DNA of 64,000 nucleotides from NCBI GenBank assembly GCA_965223035.1, contig OZ244980.1, forward strand, positions 434,001 to 498,000. The letters are read 5' to 3'. The notes under the pieces are model-generated. The model saw nothing but the letters and a program-made list of their open reading frames with translations. It was not told the origin of the DNA and did no database searches. Every line of letters begins with the position of its first letter. The stretch's first letter is position 1. Of the stretch, positions 26,956 through 35,893 are shown piece by piece. The DNA is from CAMDPA01 sp965223035 (lineage in GTDB: Bacteria > Pseudomonadota > Alphaproteobacteria > Rhizobiales > Hyphomicrobiaceae). A program made the position numbers and the translations under genes.

Positions 26956-28626
26956 ATGACTGATCTCCGCAAGAATGCGCGTGTCGTCCGTGCACCCCAC
27001 GGCAGCGATCTCAATTGTCGGAGCTGGCAGACGGAAGCGCCGTACCGCATGATCATGAATAATCTCGATCCGGACGTCGCGGAGAATCCTCAAGAACTCG
27101 TGGTCTACGGCGGGATGGGTCGGGCGGCGCGAACCTGGGCAGATTTCGACCAGATCATCGCCGCCCTCAAAACGCTAGGGAATGATCAAACATTGTTGGT
27201 GCAGTCCGGTAAGCCGGTGGGCGTTTTTAGAACCCACCCCGACGCGCCGAGGGTGCTGATCGCCAACTCAAACATCGTCCCGCATTGGGCCACGTGGCAA
27301 CACTTTAATGAACTCGATCAGAAGGGCCTGATGATGTACGGCCAGATGACGGCCGGCTCGTGGATCTATATCGGATCGCAGGGCATTGTTCAGGGGACAT
27401 ACGAAACATTCGCCGAAGCGGGTCGGCAACACTACGAAGGCGATTTATCCGGACGCTGGATCTTAACATCGGGCCTTGGCGGCATGGGCGGGGCGCAGCC
27501 GCTCGCGGCAGTCATGGCCGGGGCGTGCTGCTTGGCGGTCGAGTGCGATCCCGAGCGCATCGAGGCGCGCTTGCGTACCAAGTATCTCGATGAGCAAACC
27601 GACAGCGCCGATGAGGCGCTTGCGATGATCGAGCGCTGGACCAAGGCTGGCGAAGCACGGTCGGTGGGATTGCTCGGCAACGCTGGCGATATCATTCCTG
27701 AGTTGTTCAACAAAGGTGTGCGGCCCGATATTTTGACCGATCAAACATCGGCCCACGATCCCATAAACGGCTATCTGCCGAAGGGGTGGACGTTGGCCGA
27801 ATGGCGCGACAAACGGCAGAGCGACCCCAAAGCCGTCGACGCAGCGGCCAGGGCTTCGATGAAAGTTCACGTTGCCGCCATGGTGGACTTTTGGAACGCC
27901 GGTGTTCCGACCCTGGATTACGGCAATAACATTCGCCAGGTCGCGCTCGACGAAGGCTTGGAAACGGCATTCTCGTTTCCAGGTTTCGTGCCCGCATACG
28001 TGCGTCCCCTGTTTTGTCGCGGGATCGGCCCCTTCCGCTGGTGTGCTCTGTCGGGCGATCCGGAGGATATCTATAAGACCGATCGCAAGGTCAAAGAGCT
28101 GATTGCGGATGATCCGCATTTGCACAAATGGCTCGACATGGCGCGTGAGCGCATATCGTTTCAGGGATTGCCCGCGCGGATTTGCTGGGTTGGCTTGGGG
28201 CAGCGTCATCGGCTCGGGCTCGCCTTCAACGAGATGGTCAAGAGCGGCGAGGTATCAGCTCCGATCGTGATCGGTCGCGACCATCTCGACAGCGGTTCGG
28301 TCGCCTCGCCCAACCGGGAAACGGAGGCCATGAAGGACGGTTCCGATGCCGTCAGCGATTGGCCCTTACTCAATGCACTCTTGAATTGCGCATCCGGTGC
28401 AACCTGGGTTTCGATACATCACGGTGGCGGCGTTGGGATTGGGTTTAGTCAGCATGCCGGCATGGTGATCTGCTGCGATGGGTCCGACGAGGCCGCTGCG
28501 CGCTTGGAGCGGGTGTTGTGGAACGATCCAGCATCCGGGGTCATGCGCCACGCGGACGCGGGCTACGAGCTCGCCATCGCCTGCGCCAAACAAAACAATC
28601 TGAACCTGCCCGGAATCTTGCCATGA
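26956..28626 (+). CDS. hutU: Urocanate hydratase
   Basis: The 556-residue NAD-dependent enzyme converts urocanate to imidazolone propionate. It is full length for the family and shows YGGMGRAARTW, GLGGMGGAQPLAA (NAD binding), TDQTSAHDP, DYGNNIRQ, FCRGIGPFRW and the conserved C-W-V-G-L-G-Q-R near residue 413. The ATG at 26956 follows TGAGGTTCGCC. The ATG at 26944 would overlap that ribosome site. With hutH, hutI, hutF and hutG it completes histidine-to-glutamate conversion within 7 kb. Confidence 0.95.
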   Translation: MTDLRKNARVVRAPHGSDLNCRSWQTEAPYRMIMNNLDPDVAENPQELVVYGGMGRAARTWADFDQIIAALKTLGNDQTLLVQSGKPVGVFRTHPDAPRVLIANSNIVPHWATWQHFNELDQKGLMMYGQMTAGSWIYIGSQGIVQGTYETFAEAGRQHYEGDLSGRWILTSGLGGMGGAQPLAAVMAGACCLAVECDPERIEARLRTKYLDEQTDSADEALAMIERWTKAGEARSVGLLGNAGDIIPELFNKGVRPDILTDQTSAHDPINGYLPKGWTLAEWRDKRQSDPKAVDAAARASMKVHVAAMVDFWNAGVPTLDYGNNIRQVALDEGLETAFSFPGFVPAYVRPLFCRGIGPFRWCALSGDPEDIYKTDRKVKELIADDPHLHKWLDMARERISFQGLPARICWVGLGQRHRLGLAFNEMVKSGEVSAPIVIGRDHLDSGSVASPNRETEAMKDGSDAVSDWPLLNALLNCASGATWVSIHHGGGVGIGFSQHAGMVICCDGSDEAAARLERVLWNDPASGVMRHADAGYELAIACAKQNNLNLPGILP

Positions 28627-28654
28627 CAGAATAGAGCGCTGGCCTCAATGCGAG

Positions 28655-28713
28655 CCATTCAGTTTGAGCTGGCCGGCATGTCGCTTCCGCCTGAGGCGGA
28701 CGTGATTTAATGG
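28655..28713 (+). repeat. Family 2 remnant (copy F2-5)
   Basis: CAGTTTGAGCTGGCC is followed by TTCCGCCTGAGGCGGACGTGATTTAA, the GGCGGAC-ATGAT terminal palindrome. Most of the middle is missing. Confidence 0.5.
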
Positions 28714-29041
28714 CCGTGACGGCCTCACGGCGCCCCGCCCAGCGGTGCTGTTGCCGCGACTGCGGCCGGAAGATATCCGACCGGCTGTTTGTCTGTCTGC
28801 TGCCATGGCAATGGTCCACTCAATTGACCCAGTCCGGGAAAACCGCAAGCCGCGTCATGCTGCGCTCGGAGGTCCGGCCTCGACGCTCGTTTGGTTTGCG
28901 CGTGCTAATTCTGCGCGAGCTGGAAATCATAGTTCGTTGTAATACAATGGAGCGCGACAGTGAGAAAAATCGGCTCGGGCGTACAAGCTAAGGGCCACTG
29001 ATTGCCACCCTGCCTGCTGCACATTCAAGGACGACCAGATC
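28714..29041. other. Intergenic stretch upstream of the PPK2 gene
   Basis: No recognisable protein in any frame. The last 120 bases before the start become less GC-rich (TTCGTTGTAATACAATGG), which could be the promoter region of the polyphosphate kinase gene. Confidence 0.35.
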
Positions 29042-29959
29042 ATGTCAGACTTAGACAAAGACGCCATTGCCAAAGTTATTGAAAACGAATTGACCGACAG
29101 CTTCGACGAAGAACTCGAGATGGAACTCGACGACGATCGTCTGAACAAGCTGCTGGATGAGTCCGCGGCTGCACAAGCAGGGGCGCAACTCGATCGATCC
29201 TTCTATTTCAGAGAGCTGTTCCGGCTGCAGGCTGAATTGATCAAGTTGCAGGATTGGGTGGCTTACAAAAAGCTCAAGGTCGTGGTTATGTTCGAAGGTC
29301 GTGACGCCGCAGGCAAAGGTGGGGTGATCAAGCGCATCACGCAGCGCTTGAACCCGCGCTACTGTCGGGTGGTGGCACTTCCAGCACCCAGCGACCGCGA
29401 GAAATCACAGTGGTACTTTCAGCGCTACGTCCCCCACTTGCCCACGGGCGGCGAAATCGTGCTGTTCGACCGCTCCTGGTACAACCGTGCCGGCGTCGAG
29501 CGGGTGATGGGGTTTGCGACCGAGGATGAGGTCGAAGAGTTTTTTCGGTCGGTGCCGGAGTTTGAGAAGATGCTGGTGCGCTCAGGCATCATCCTGATCA
29601 AGTACTGGTTCTCCATCACTGATGAGCAGCAACAACTCCGCTTCGAGATGAGAAACCACGATCCGATGAAGCAGTGGAAGCTGTCGCCAATGGATCTGGA
29701 AAGTCGCCGTCGCTGGGAGGAGTACACGAAAGTCAAGGAGGACATGATCGCGCGTACGCACATCCCGGAAGCGCGGTGGTGGATCATCGAAGGCGATGAC
29801 AAGAAGCGTGCCCGCCTGAATTGCATTGCGCACCTGTTGGAGCAGATCCCCTACGAGGACATCAGTCGTGATGTGGTAGCGCTACCGCCTCGGGAACGCT
29901 CGCCGGAATATCAACGCCACGAGCTCCCTTCAGATTTGTATGTGCCGACGCGGTATTGA
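29042..29959 (+). CDS. ppk2: Polyphosphate kinase 2
   Basis: The 305-residue cytoplasmic enzyme transfers phosphate between polyphosphate and nucleotides. The Walker A motif is G86-R-D-A-A-G-K-G-G, the Walker B/lid segment is DRSWYNRAGVERVMGF from residue 143, and the KYWFSITDEQQ segment is typical of class I PPK2. The acidic N-terminus (residues 18-40) is a usual extension. It stands alone. Class I enzymes mainly phosphorylate nucleoside diphosphates, which is inferred from family and not shown here. Confidence 0.93.
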   Translation: MSDLDKDAIAKVIENELTDSFDEELEMELDDDRLNKLLDESAAAQAGAQLDRSFYFRELFRLQAELIKLQDWVAYKKLKVVVMFEGRDAAGKGGVIKRITQRLNPRYCRVVALPAPSDREKSQWYFQRYVPHLPTGGEIVLFDRSWYNRAGVERVMGFATEDEVEEFFRSVPEFEKMLVRSGIILIKYWFSITDEQQQLRFEMRNHDPMKQWKLSPMDLESRRRWEEYTKVKEDMIARTHIPEARWWIIEGDDKKRARLNCIAHLLEQIPYEDISRDVVALPPRERSPEYQRHELPSDLYVPTRY

Positions 29960-29985
29960 TGATCCCATCGGAGGCCAATCGGCAG

Positions 29986-30145
29986 CCATTACATCATTTC
30001 CGCTTAAGGCGGAATTGATTTAGGGCGGGCATGATCGAGCTGGAACACGTCGTGTTTGGGCGGCCGTTGCGATACGTCGGCCGGCATTAATTATCACCGA
30101 TCGGGTGGGGGAGTGGGAAGGTGCCGGTTCACACTGAACCGCTAA
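29986..30145 (+). repeat. Family 2 remnant (copy F2-6)
   Basis: It contains TTTCCGCTTAAGGCGGAA and ATGATCGAGCTGGAAC, then GTGGGGGAGTGGGAAGGTGCCGGTTC-ACACTGAAC. These are diverged family 2 landmarks in disturbed order, suggesting two merged remnants. Confidence 0.45.
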
Positions 30146-30563
30146 CGATGACGATGACGATGTGCTACGAGTGATGTTGGTTGAACCAACGCGAGGCAGC
30201 GGTTTTTTCCCCTGATCGCTGCGCTGCCTCGCTCGTTGCCGTCTTGCTCCCTCATGCCCGTCACCTAACAGTGAATTGCCGGTGTGATCCAGTGACAACG
30301 CATTCCGTTACGGCAAAAGAGTAGTTCCGGTCTGTAATCTTGTTGAATCGCATCGACATAGCCGAGGCGGCTCCGGACCTCTAGGTGTTGATAGAGGGCG
30401 AGGTCTGCGAGCGGCGTGCTGTTGGCGAGTTGGCGGGCGGGAGCTGGCACGCTCGAAAGCGCCGGTAATCGCGGATAGGTAGCGATCAAATAATACAGAA
30501 TCATTTTACGCACACTGCGCCGAAATCTCAGACGACATCCGATTGCCGCCGTCCCGTCTGTGC
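30146..30563. other. Intergenic stretch downstream of the amidohydrolase gene
   Basis: Frames here are open on the minus strand only as extensions of shadows of the amidohydrolase gene. I see no gene, RNA or repeat I can support. Confidence 0.35.
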
Positions 30564-31400
30564 TCAGGATCTGGTGGCGCCATCGGTGGGCAGATCCCAG
30601 CCAATCCATTGGCATAGAGCGCGTCCCATCACCAACTCCAGGTCTTGCCCGGTTAGCCACGGCATCTCCTCGGTGAACATGGTGACGCACTGGCGGTAGC
30701 TGCAGGGCATGCGGGTTAAGTCCGTTCCCCAGAAGGCGCGGTGCGGCCCGAAGGTCTCGATGATTTGGCGGATGTAGGGGTGGATGTTGCGGTAGGGGTA
30801 GGACGCACTGGAATAGCTTGGTGCGCCCGATACTTTCACGGCAACATTGGGGAATCGGGCGAGCGCCAACATGTCGGGCAGGTTGGTGAAAGCGGCCTCG
30901 TCGGTTGGGCCCGTGATGCGCCCCAGATGGTCGATAATAAGCTTCAGATTGGGATGCTTCTCGGCGACTCGACCCAGCTCGGCCATGTTGTCCCGGACCA
31001 GGAAGGCGAGCGGAATGCCCGCGGCCTCGGCGGCTGGCCACAGCCAATCCATGGTTCCGTCCGTCCACCACGATCGCTGATGCTCGTGCATCATGGCCCA
31101 GCGGGCGCCGTAGTTGTGTGGGCGATCGGTCCAAGTCTTGATCAGCCTGCGAGAGTTGGGATCGTCGAGCTCGAACCAGCCCATCACGGCCAGGCGGTTG
31201 GGATGCTGGCGGGCGGCCTCCATCGCCAAATCGTTGGTGCTGACGTCCAACACGGACGGCGGGCAGATTAACGCCGCATCGACGCCCGCCTCGTCCATTT
31301 CCGCCAGCAAATCATCCTTGGAAAAGGTTGGGATCTGACGGTGATGGCTCGGCATTTTTCCGTTCTGCCAGATATGAACCTGTGAATCGACGATCAGCAT
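30564..31400 (-). CDS. Amidohydrolase 2 family metal-dependent hydrolase
   Basis: The 278-residue TIM-barrel protein belongs to the amidohydrolase-related family that includes aromatic carboxy-lyases and lactone hydrolases. It opens with VDSQVHIW, has the LKLIIDHLGR strand near residue 140 and the terminal WGTDLTRMP, which carries the catalytic Asp. The first metal motif is QVH and lacks the usual second His (HxH), as in the lactonase-like branch. The ATG at 31400 follows GAGGACATAAC and gives the usual N-terminus. The longer frame from 31535 has no conserved character. No pathway neighbours, so the substrate is unknown. Confidence 0.82.
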   Translation of the reverse strand: MLIVDSQVHIWQNGKMPSHHRQIPTFSKDDLLAEMDEAGVDAALICPPSVLDVSTNDLAMEAARQHPNRLAVMGWFELDDPNSRRLIKTWTDRPHNYGARWAMMHEHQRSWWTDGTMDWLWPAAEAAGIPLAFLVRDNMAELGRVAEKHPNLKLIIDHLGRITGPTDEAAFTNLPDMLALARFPNVAVKVSGAPSYSSASYPYRNIHPYIRQIIETFGPHRAFWGTDLTRMPCSYRQCVTMFTEEMPWLTGQDLELVMGRALCQWIGWDLPTDGATRS

Positions 31401-31759
31401 GTTATGTCCTCGCCTGCTGTTGGTCCCGCCCGTTGTCGATCCAAAGCGCCCGCCCTCAGCCCGCCAATCGACCCGACCATGATGGCCTGCTTCGACGAGC
31501 GATGGTCGGCGCCCATGCTTAGGGCGAAGCCACAAGCGTCAGCTCATTTCTGCATGCCGTTAACTATTCATTGCACCTCGATGACGAATCGTCGACCATG
31601 ACGCAAAGCTTTTTTTCGCGGGCGGCTGCGGGTTCCCGTTCGGAGATGAACGGACGCGGACGGCAGCCCCCATCAGTTGCTGATCGCTGTGTTCTCTTGA
31701 TTGCGCCCACCCTCCGGCACCGCCGACATCTGGACGGCTGCACAAAAGGAGCCAGCGCC

Positions 31760-32434
31760 ATGCTCCACGCATTTGCCGCGATGGTTGTGTTGGGCACATG
31801 CTGCCTGATGGGGGCGGTTTTCCCTGCCAAGGCCACTACCAAGCACTACGTGGTCTACGCTAAGAAGCCGGCGACGGGTTGGCGCCTCACGTTGCGACGC
31901 TACAAAGGCTCGCACAGGTTTTATTCCTGCACGGTCAGTACAGGCTGGCCTATCCTGAAACATGGCCGTCGAAACGGTGATGTCGCGCATCTGTTCATGT
32001 TGATGAATGGCAAGGGCCAATTCCTCATTGCGGTCTCCAATACCGGGTGGGACATCTCAAAAGGCGCAAGCTACAGGGTGAGCCTCAGTTTCGACGGTAA
32101 GCCCGGAACCGACGGTTATGCGCGGGGCATCGGCGCTTCGATGATCCGCATGGGGATGCCGAAAATCGACATCGTTGGTCACCACATCGCGAAGGCGAAG
32201 AAAATGACCGTTTGGTTCAACGGTCGCAAGCGCTTGCGGCTCGATCTGAAGGGATCGGCCAAGGTCATCGACGCGCTCAAAAGATGCTATGAACGCAACT
32301 CAAGGCCGAAGTTTGCACCAGCCCCCGTCAGTCCACCCACGACCAAATTCCGACCGAAACCGCTGGTGCCGCCGGTTCCCAACAAGCCCCGCGCCATCAG
32401 GCCCGTGCACAGTGATGGCGGGTGGCAGATCTGA
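31760..32434 (+). CDS. Secreted hypothetical protein with proline-rich tail
   Basis: The 224-residue protein has a signal peptide (about residues 1-25, ending AKA). A beta-rich, Lys/Arg-rich domain (about 26-180) ends in a Cys-containing IDALKRCYERN helix, and a Pro/Lys-rich tail (about 185-215) follows. The overall shape, two Cys and the terminal helix recall small periplasmic proteins such as the IalB-like group, but similarity is too weak to assign a family. The ATG at 31760 is preceded by AAAGGAG, which decides it over the frame opening at 31571. A repeat follows six bases after the stop. Confidence 0.7.
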   Translation: MLHAFAAMVVLGTCCLMGAVFPAKATTKHYVVYAKKPATGWRLTLRRYKGSHRFYSCTVSTGWPILKHGRRNGDVAHLFMLMNGKGQFLIAVSNTGWDISKGASYRVSLSFDGKPGTDGYARGIGASMIRMGMPKIDIVGHHIAKAKKMTVWFNGRKRLRLDLKGSAKVIDALKRCYERNSRPKFAPAPVSPPTTKFRPKPLVPPVPNKPRAIRPVHSDGGWQI

Positions 32435-32440
32435 CGGTGG

Positions 32441-32501
32441 CTAGAGCAACCTGCCTTTAATCGGAATCGGAACGATCCCGATCAACGGCGCGATGATCTA
32501 G
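32441..32501 (-). repeat. Family 1 element, short form, reverse orientation (copy R8)
   Basis: CTAGAGCAACCTGCC opens and CGGCGCGATGATCTAG closes this 61-base hybrid. CTAG is present at both ends. It lies just after the preceding gene and its hairpin could terminate transcription. Confidence 0.88.
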
Positions 32502-32908
32502 GCGTCGAACAGTGGTAGCCTGGGCGTTGGGAGATCTGCGCCGTGAACGAGGCTCTGATCAGATAAGGATGCCGGCTTAGCTTTCCGAGAGGCTGGCCAT
32601 CGAATGGCCGGTAGATCATGTCTCGTCGATGATTGCTCAACCTCTGGCCGTGCGGAACGGTGTGTCATCTATCCTCGGATCTCGCCGCCAACACCGGTTT
32701 TGACCGGAACGGGATGCTGCGGGCCGACGGCTGCTGCGCGTCTTGCGCCTGAATGCGAGCGTGCGCAACGGCCCACCCCAGCACCGTTGTCGTTGTAGGG
32801 TGGCCTTTGGCGGGTGGTGCGGGCTAATATGCATGGCACAAAGCATCGCGAGCGCGTGGTGCCGGCGCTCAGCGATCAAGCGTGGCACATCACATTGAGG
32901 ACTGGACC
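32502..32908. other. Intergenic stretch before the DUF4399 gene
   Basis: No convincing frame, RNA or repeat. The final bases hold the GAGGA ribosome site of the next gene. Confidence 0.35.
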
Positions 32909-33340
32909 ATGTTTAGATTTATCGGCTTCGTTCTGCTTTCTTCTACGGTGCTGCTCGGATCAGCGGTCGCGCAAGTGACCCGAACGCCGTCGCCGCCGGG
33001 TGCCAAGGTCTACTTCATCAATCTCAAGGATGGTGCAACCGTCAGCAGCCCCGTGATGATTCAATTTGGTCTCAAGGGCATGGGGGTGGCGCCGGCGGGG
33101 GTGGAAAAGCCCAACACCGGACATCATCATCTAATTATCAACGAGCGCATCGAGGGGGACGAACTCAATGAGCCGATCCCGTCGGATAAGACGCACGTGC
33201 ACTTTGGTACTGGTCTCACGGAAGCGGTCGTCAATCTGCCGCCCGGTACCTACACGTTTCAGCTCGTGCTTGGCGATTGGTCGCATATCCCGCATGACCC
33301 GCCGGTGATGTCGGAGGTGATCAAGGTGAAAGTCAAGTAG
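32909..33340 (+). CDS. DUF4399 family secreted protein
   Basis: The 143-residue protein has a signal peptide (residues 1-21, ending AVAQ). The DUF4399 domain pattern is visible: VYFINLKDGATVSSPVMIQFGL, then GHHHLIINE, THVHFGTG and LPPGTYTFQLVLGDWSHIPH. The His-rich motifs suggest possible metal binding, but no function is established. The ATG at 32909 follows TTGAGGACTGGACC. The GTG at 32882 is less likely. It stands alone between repeat-rich gaps. Confidence 0.82.
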   Translation: MFRFIGFVLLSSTVLLGSAVAQVTRTPSPPGAKVYFINLKDGATVSSPVMIQFGLKGMGVAPAGVEKPNTGHHHLIINERIEGDELNEPIPSDKTHVHFGTGLTEAVVNLPPGTYTFQLVLGDWSHIPHDPPVMSEVIKVKVK

Positions 33341-33465
33341 ATCGTCTTGTGGCGCATGCCCCGGATGTTGTGGACGTGCTGGTCGACGGCGCACCGTTAG
33401 GCTGCGTAGGGCAGACCGTGATGCCGGTTCCGACCGTTGTCGGTCGTTGGTGCTGATCCACACCT

Positions 33466-33532
33466 TAAGAGCGATCGTCTTTGTGCCTTGAATTGGCTAT
33501 GCGGATCAAATTCAAGGCACGATGATCCTAGA
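33466..33532 (-). repeat. Degenerate family 1 remnant (copy R9)
   Basis: TTAAGAGCGATCGTCTTTGTGCC and GGCACGATGATCCTAG are recognisable as the inner and outer arms of palindrome one in reverse orientation. The core has diverged to TTGAATT/AATTCAA, keeping complementarity. That hints the hairpin was maintained or that arms were corrected together. Confidence 0.6.
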
Positions 33533-33700
33533 TCATGTCCGCTAACAGCGGAATCGCCCGAGCCGGCCCGCTCCCCCGCCCGGTTCTTCAACTGGGCCGC
33601 CCAATGGCATGATGTTCTAGGTGGCGAGTGGAGGAACGGGGCGGGGGAGCGGGATGGTTCCAGCTCATACTGAAACGCGATAGGCACTGCGCGTTTGCCG
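33531..33700 (+). repeat. Family 2 element, near complete (copy F2-7)
   Basis: CTAGATCATGTCCGC at the left, then CCGGCCCGCTCCCCCGCCCGG, a GGGCCGCCCAATGG middle and GGGGGAGCGGGATGGTTCCAGCTCA at the right. It shows the order of family 2 parts and adjoins family 1 remnant R9. Confidence 0.65.
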
Positions 33701-33946
33701 TGATGGGAAACGGAAGGCGGCAGATGGGCAACTGTCAACCGGCGCGGTTGGCTCACCGCAGCTTCGGCGTGCTCGGTGTTATCCTGATTTGACCAGGTTC
33801 CGGTTCGATCACTTGTTCACAAGTGCGTGTCCCAAAAATGCGCGCGCATCAATGCTCCCGCGCCCGCCACGATAGTTTTTGCGACACCCGGCGCCCGGAA
33901 ATCAGGCGCCGCGTGTCACCAGCGACGATATCGTGACGTTGCGTCC

Positions 33947-34098
33947 AGAACATCGCGCCTTAAATCGGAACCGCAACGCTGGTTGCAATTGCGCCGGTTC
34001 CGATTTGAGGCGCAAAGATGATCGCTCTTAAAGAGGTGAGCAACTTTCTGCCTTTAATCGGGATCGTTCCGATTCCGATTAAAGGCAGGTCGCTCTAG
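33947..34098 (+). repeat. Family 1 element, full length (copy R10)
   Basis: Both palindromes and the linker are present. The left CTAGAT is degraded to CAGAA and the right end is GGTCGCTCTAG. It lies 37 bases beyond the stop of the binding-protein gene. Confidence 0.85.
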
Positions 34099-34135
34099 GC
34101 CGCCGCCGCACACGGGCGATTGGCCAAGACGTCGA

Positions 34136-35689
34136 CTATTTCCACTTGATTAAATTGAAATAGAAGCCTTCCGGTTTTTTGTGGCCCTTTGTCGGTATCA
34201 CCACCTCACGCGTGTGCACCACCGAGGAGGCGATCGACAGAATCGGGATCGAATAGCGTGCCTCAGTGACCCCGTCGAACAGCTTTTGATAGATCGCTTC
34301 GCGCTTTGCTGGATCAAGTTCGGATTGGCCTTGCTTCACCAACTTAGTCAGTTCGGCGTCGCCATTGTAGTTTCGCGAGCCGGGAAGGTAGAAAAAGCCC
34401 GCAGTCGTTGCCACGTCGGGCTGACCACCGCCGTTATCCCACAAACTGACAAAGGCTTGCACTTTTCCTTGCGCGCGTTTTCTGACAAAGGCACCAATTG
34501 TCAGCTTGTCGACCGTCGCTCTGACCCCGACCTTGCGAAGCTGACCGGCAACGGCCTCGGCGGTGGCGACCGAAGGCCCCCAGGTGGTGATCTGAAGATC
34601 GAAGCCATCTGGATAGCCGGCTTCGGCGAGAAGCCTTTTAGCTTTGGCGAGATTGAAGAGCGGCGGTTGCTTGGTGGATTTGCATCCTGTGTGCCAGGGA
34701 TGGCACATGGCGACCTGGGGCGGCAGCTCGGCGACGGGGCTCGGAACCAGGGCTTTGGCGAGCGCCTTGCGATCGATCGCGTGCATCAGCGCTTCGCGGA
34801 CGCGCCTGTCCTTGAATTTGCCAAACTTCGAGCGGTCGGCGGCGTCTGGCATGAAATAGATGAATTGTATGGTCGGCGCGACGGTCCACTCGAAGCGGGG
34901 ATTTCTGGCAAGCTTGGATGCGACCTCTTTGGGGACCAGATACATCAGATCCTGTTGGCCGCGCAGCAGGTTGGCGATTTGCGTTTGGCGATCGGCGATC
35001 TGCGAGATCTCGATGCGGCCGATGGTTGCTGCCGGCTTGCCAACGTTACCGTGTTTGTAGTTGGGGTTTTTGACCAGAACCACGCGCTTGCCGGGCTCGA
35101 CCTGCTCGGCCCTGTAGGGACCGGTGCCAATCGGATTGCGGCCGAACGCGCTCTTGTCAGGCAGCTTCGAGTGCACATCAGAGGGGAAGATCGGCAGCGC
35201 ATTGATGCGGGTTAACAGCGGCGCAAACGGGGTTTTCGTCGTGACTCTGACCGTGAACTTATCAACCGCTTCCATGCTCTTATAGATGCCAAAGCGAGTG
35301 CCCTTGAAGCGGAAATTCACCTTTGGATCCGTGACAAATTTGAACGTGTAGACCACGTCCTCGGCGGTCAGCTCCGAGCCATCGTGAAACGTGACGTCCT
35401 CGCGCAGCTTGAAGTCGACGGTGACAGGATCGATGCGCTTCCAAGATTCGGCGAGATGCGGGATGACCTTGCGATTCTCAACGTCATACTCCGTCAGAGT
35501 GTCGAACACCATGCGGTCCATCAGGTTGGTCTGCGGGTTGGGATCGAAGATGGCATCGACAATCTTGATAGGTTGATAAACGCCGACGCGCAGCGTGTCC
35601 TTCGACTTTTGGGCCATCGCGGTGGACGGCCAGGCCGTGGCCGCGACCAGCGCAAACACCCCAATGTTTGCCCAGTAGAATTTCTGCAT
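34136..35689 (-). CDS. ABC transporter family 5 substrate-binding protein
   Basis: The 517-residue periplasmic protein has a signal peptide (residues 1-26, ending AMAQ) and the SBP_bac_5 fold of peptide, nickel and opine binding proteins. Typical segments are ESWKRIDPVTVDFKLR, VTFHDGSELTAEDVVYTF, NPIGTGPYR and DRRVREALMHAIDRKAL. GGGAGGAACGAG precedes the ATG. It diverges from two permease genes, which likely form the membrane part of the same transporter. The ligand is unknown; short peptides or similar compounds are typical. Confidence 0.9.
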   Translation of the reverse strand: MQKFYWANIGVFALVAATAWPSTAMAQKSKDTLRVGVYQPIKIVDAIFDPNPQTNLMDRMVFDTLTEYDVENRKVIPHLAESWKRIDPVTVDFKLREDVTFHDGSELTAEDVVYTFKFVTDPKVNFRFKGTRFGIYKSMEAVDKFTVRVTTKTPFAPLLTRINALPIFPSDVHSKLPDKSAFGRNPIGTGPYRAEQVEPGKRVVLVKNPNYKHGNVGKPAATIGRIEISQIADRQTQIANLLRGQQDLMYLVPKEVASKLARNPRFEWTVAPTIQFIYFMPDAADRSKFGKFKDRRVREALMHAIDRKALAKALVPSPVAELPPQVAMCHPWHTGCKSTKQPPLFNLAKAKRLLAEAGYPDGFDLQITTWGPSVATAEAVAGQLRKVGVRATVDKLTIGAFVRKRAQGKVQAFVSLWDNGGGQPDVATTAGFFYLPGSRNYNGDAELTKLVKQGQSELDPAKREAIYQKLFDGVTEARYSIPILSIASSVVHTREVVIPTKGHKKPEGFYFNLIKWK

Positions 35690-35893
35690 CTCGTTCCTCC
35701 CAAATCATCAGCGTTCAAATAGCGCGACGAGAGCGCCAGCGCAGCTTTTTCACTCGGCGTCGCGAGGACCCCGATTGTGGTTTGATAGAGCGAGTGTAGG
35801 TCGGTTTGATGGGGGTGCAAGCCTCAATTTCTGCTTCAGGTCAGCGACGGCCTTCGCTTAAGGTTTGAAGGGGCAACTTGGTGGAGCAATGAA
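35690..35893. promoter_or_regulatory. Divergent promoter region of the peptide-type ABC transporter
   Basis: This 204-base gap separates the divergently read binding protein and permease genes, so both promoters must lie here. I see no clear operator or repeat. Confidence 0.4.

Noticed and set aside
30265..31134. 289-codon minus-strand frame overlapping the amidohydrolase
   Set aside because: It is an alternative frame of the same gene; the amidohydrolase frame carries recognisable motifs and a ribosome site.
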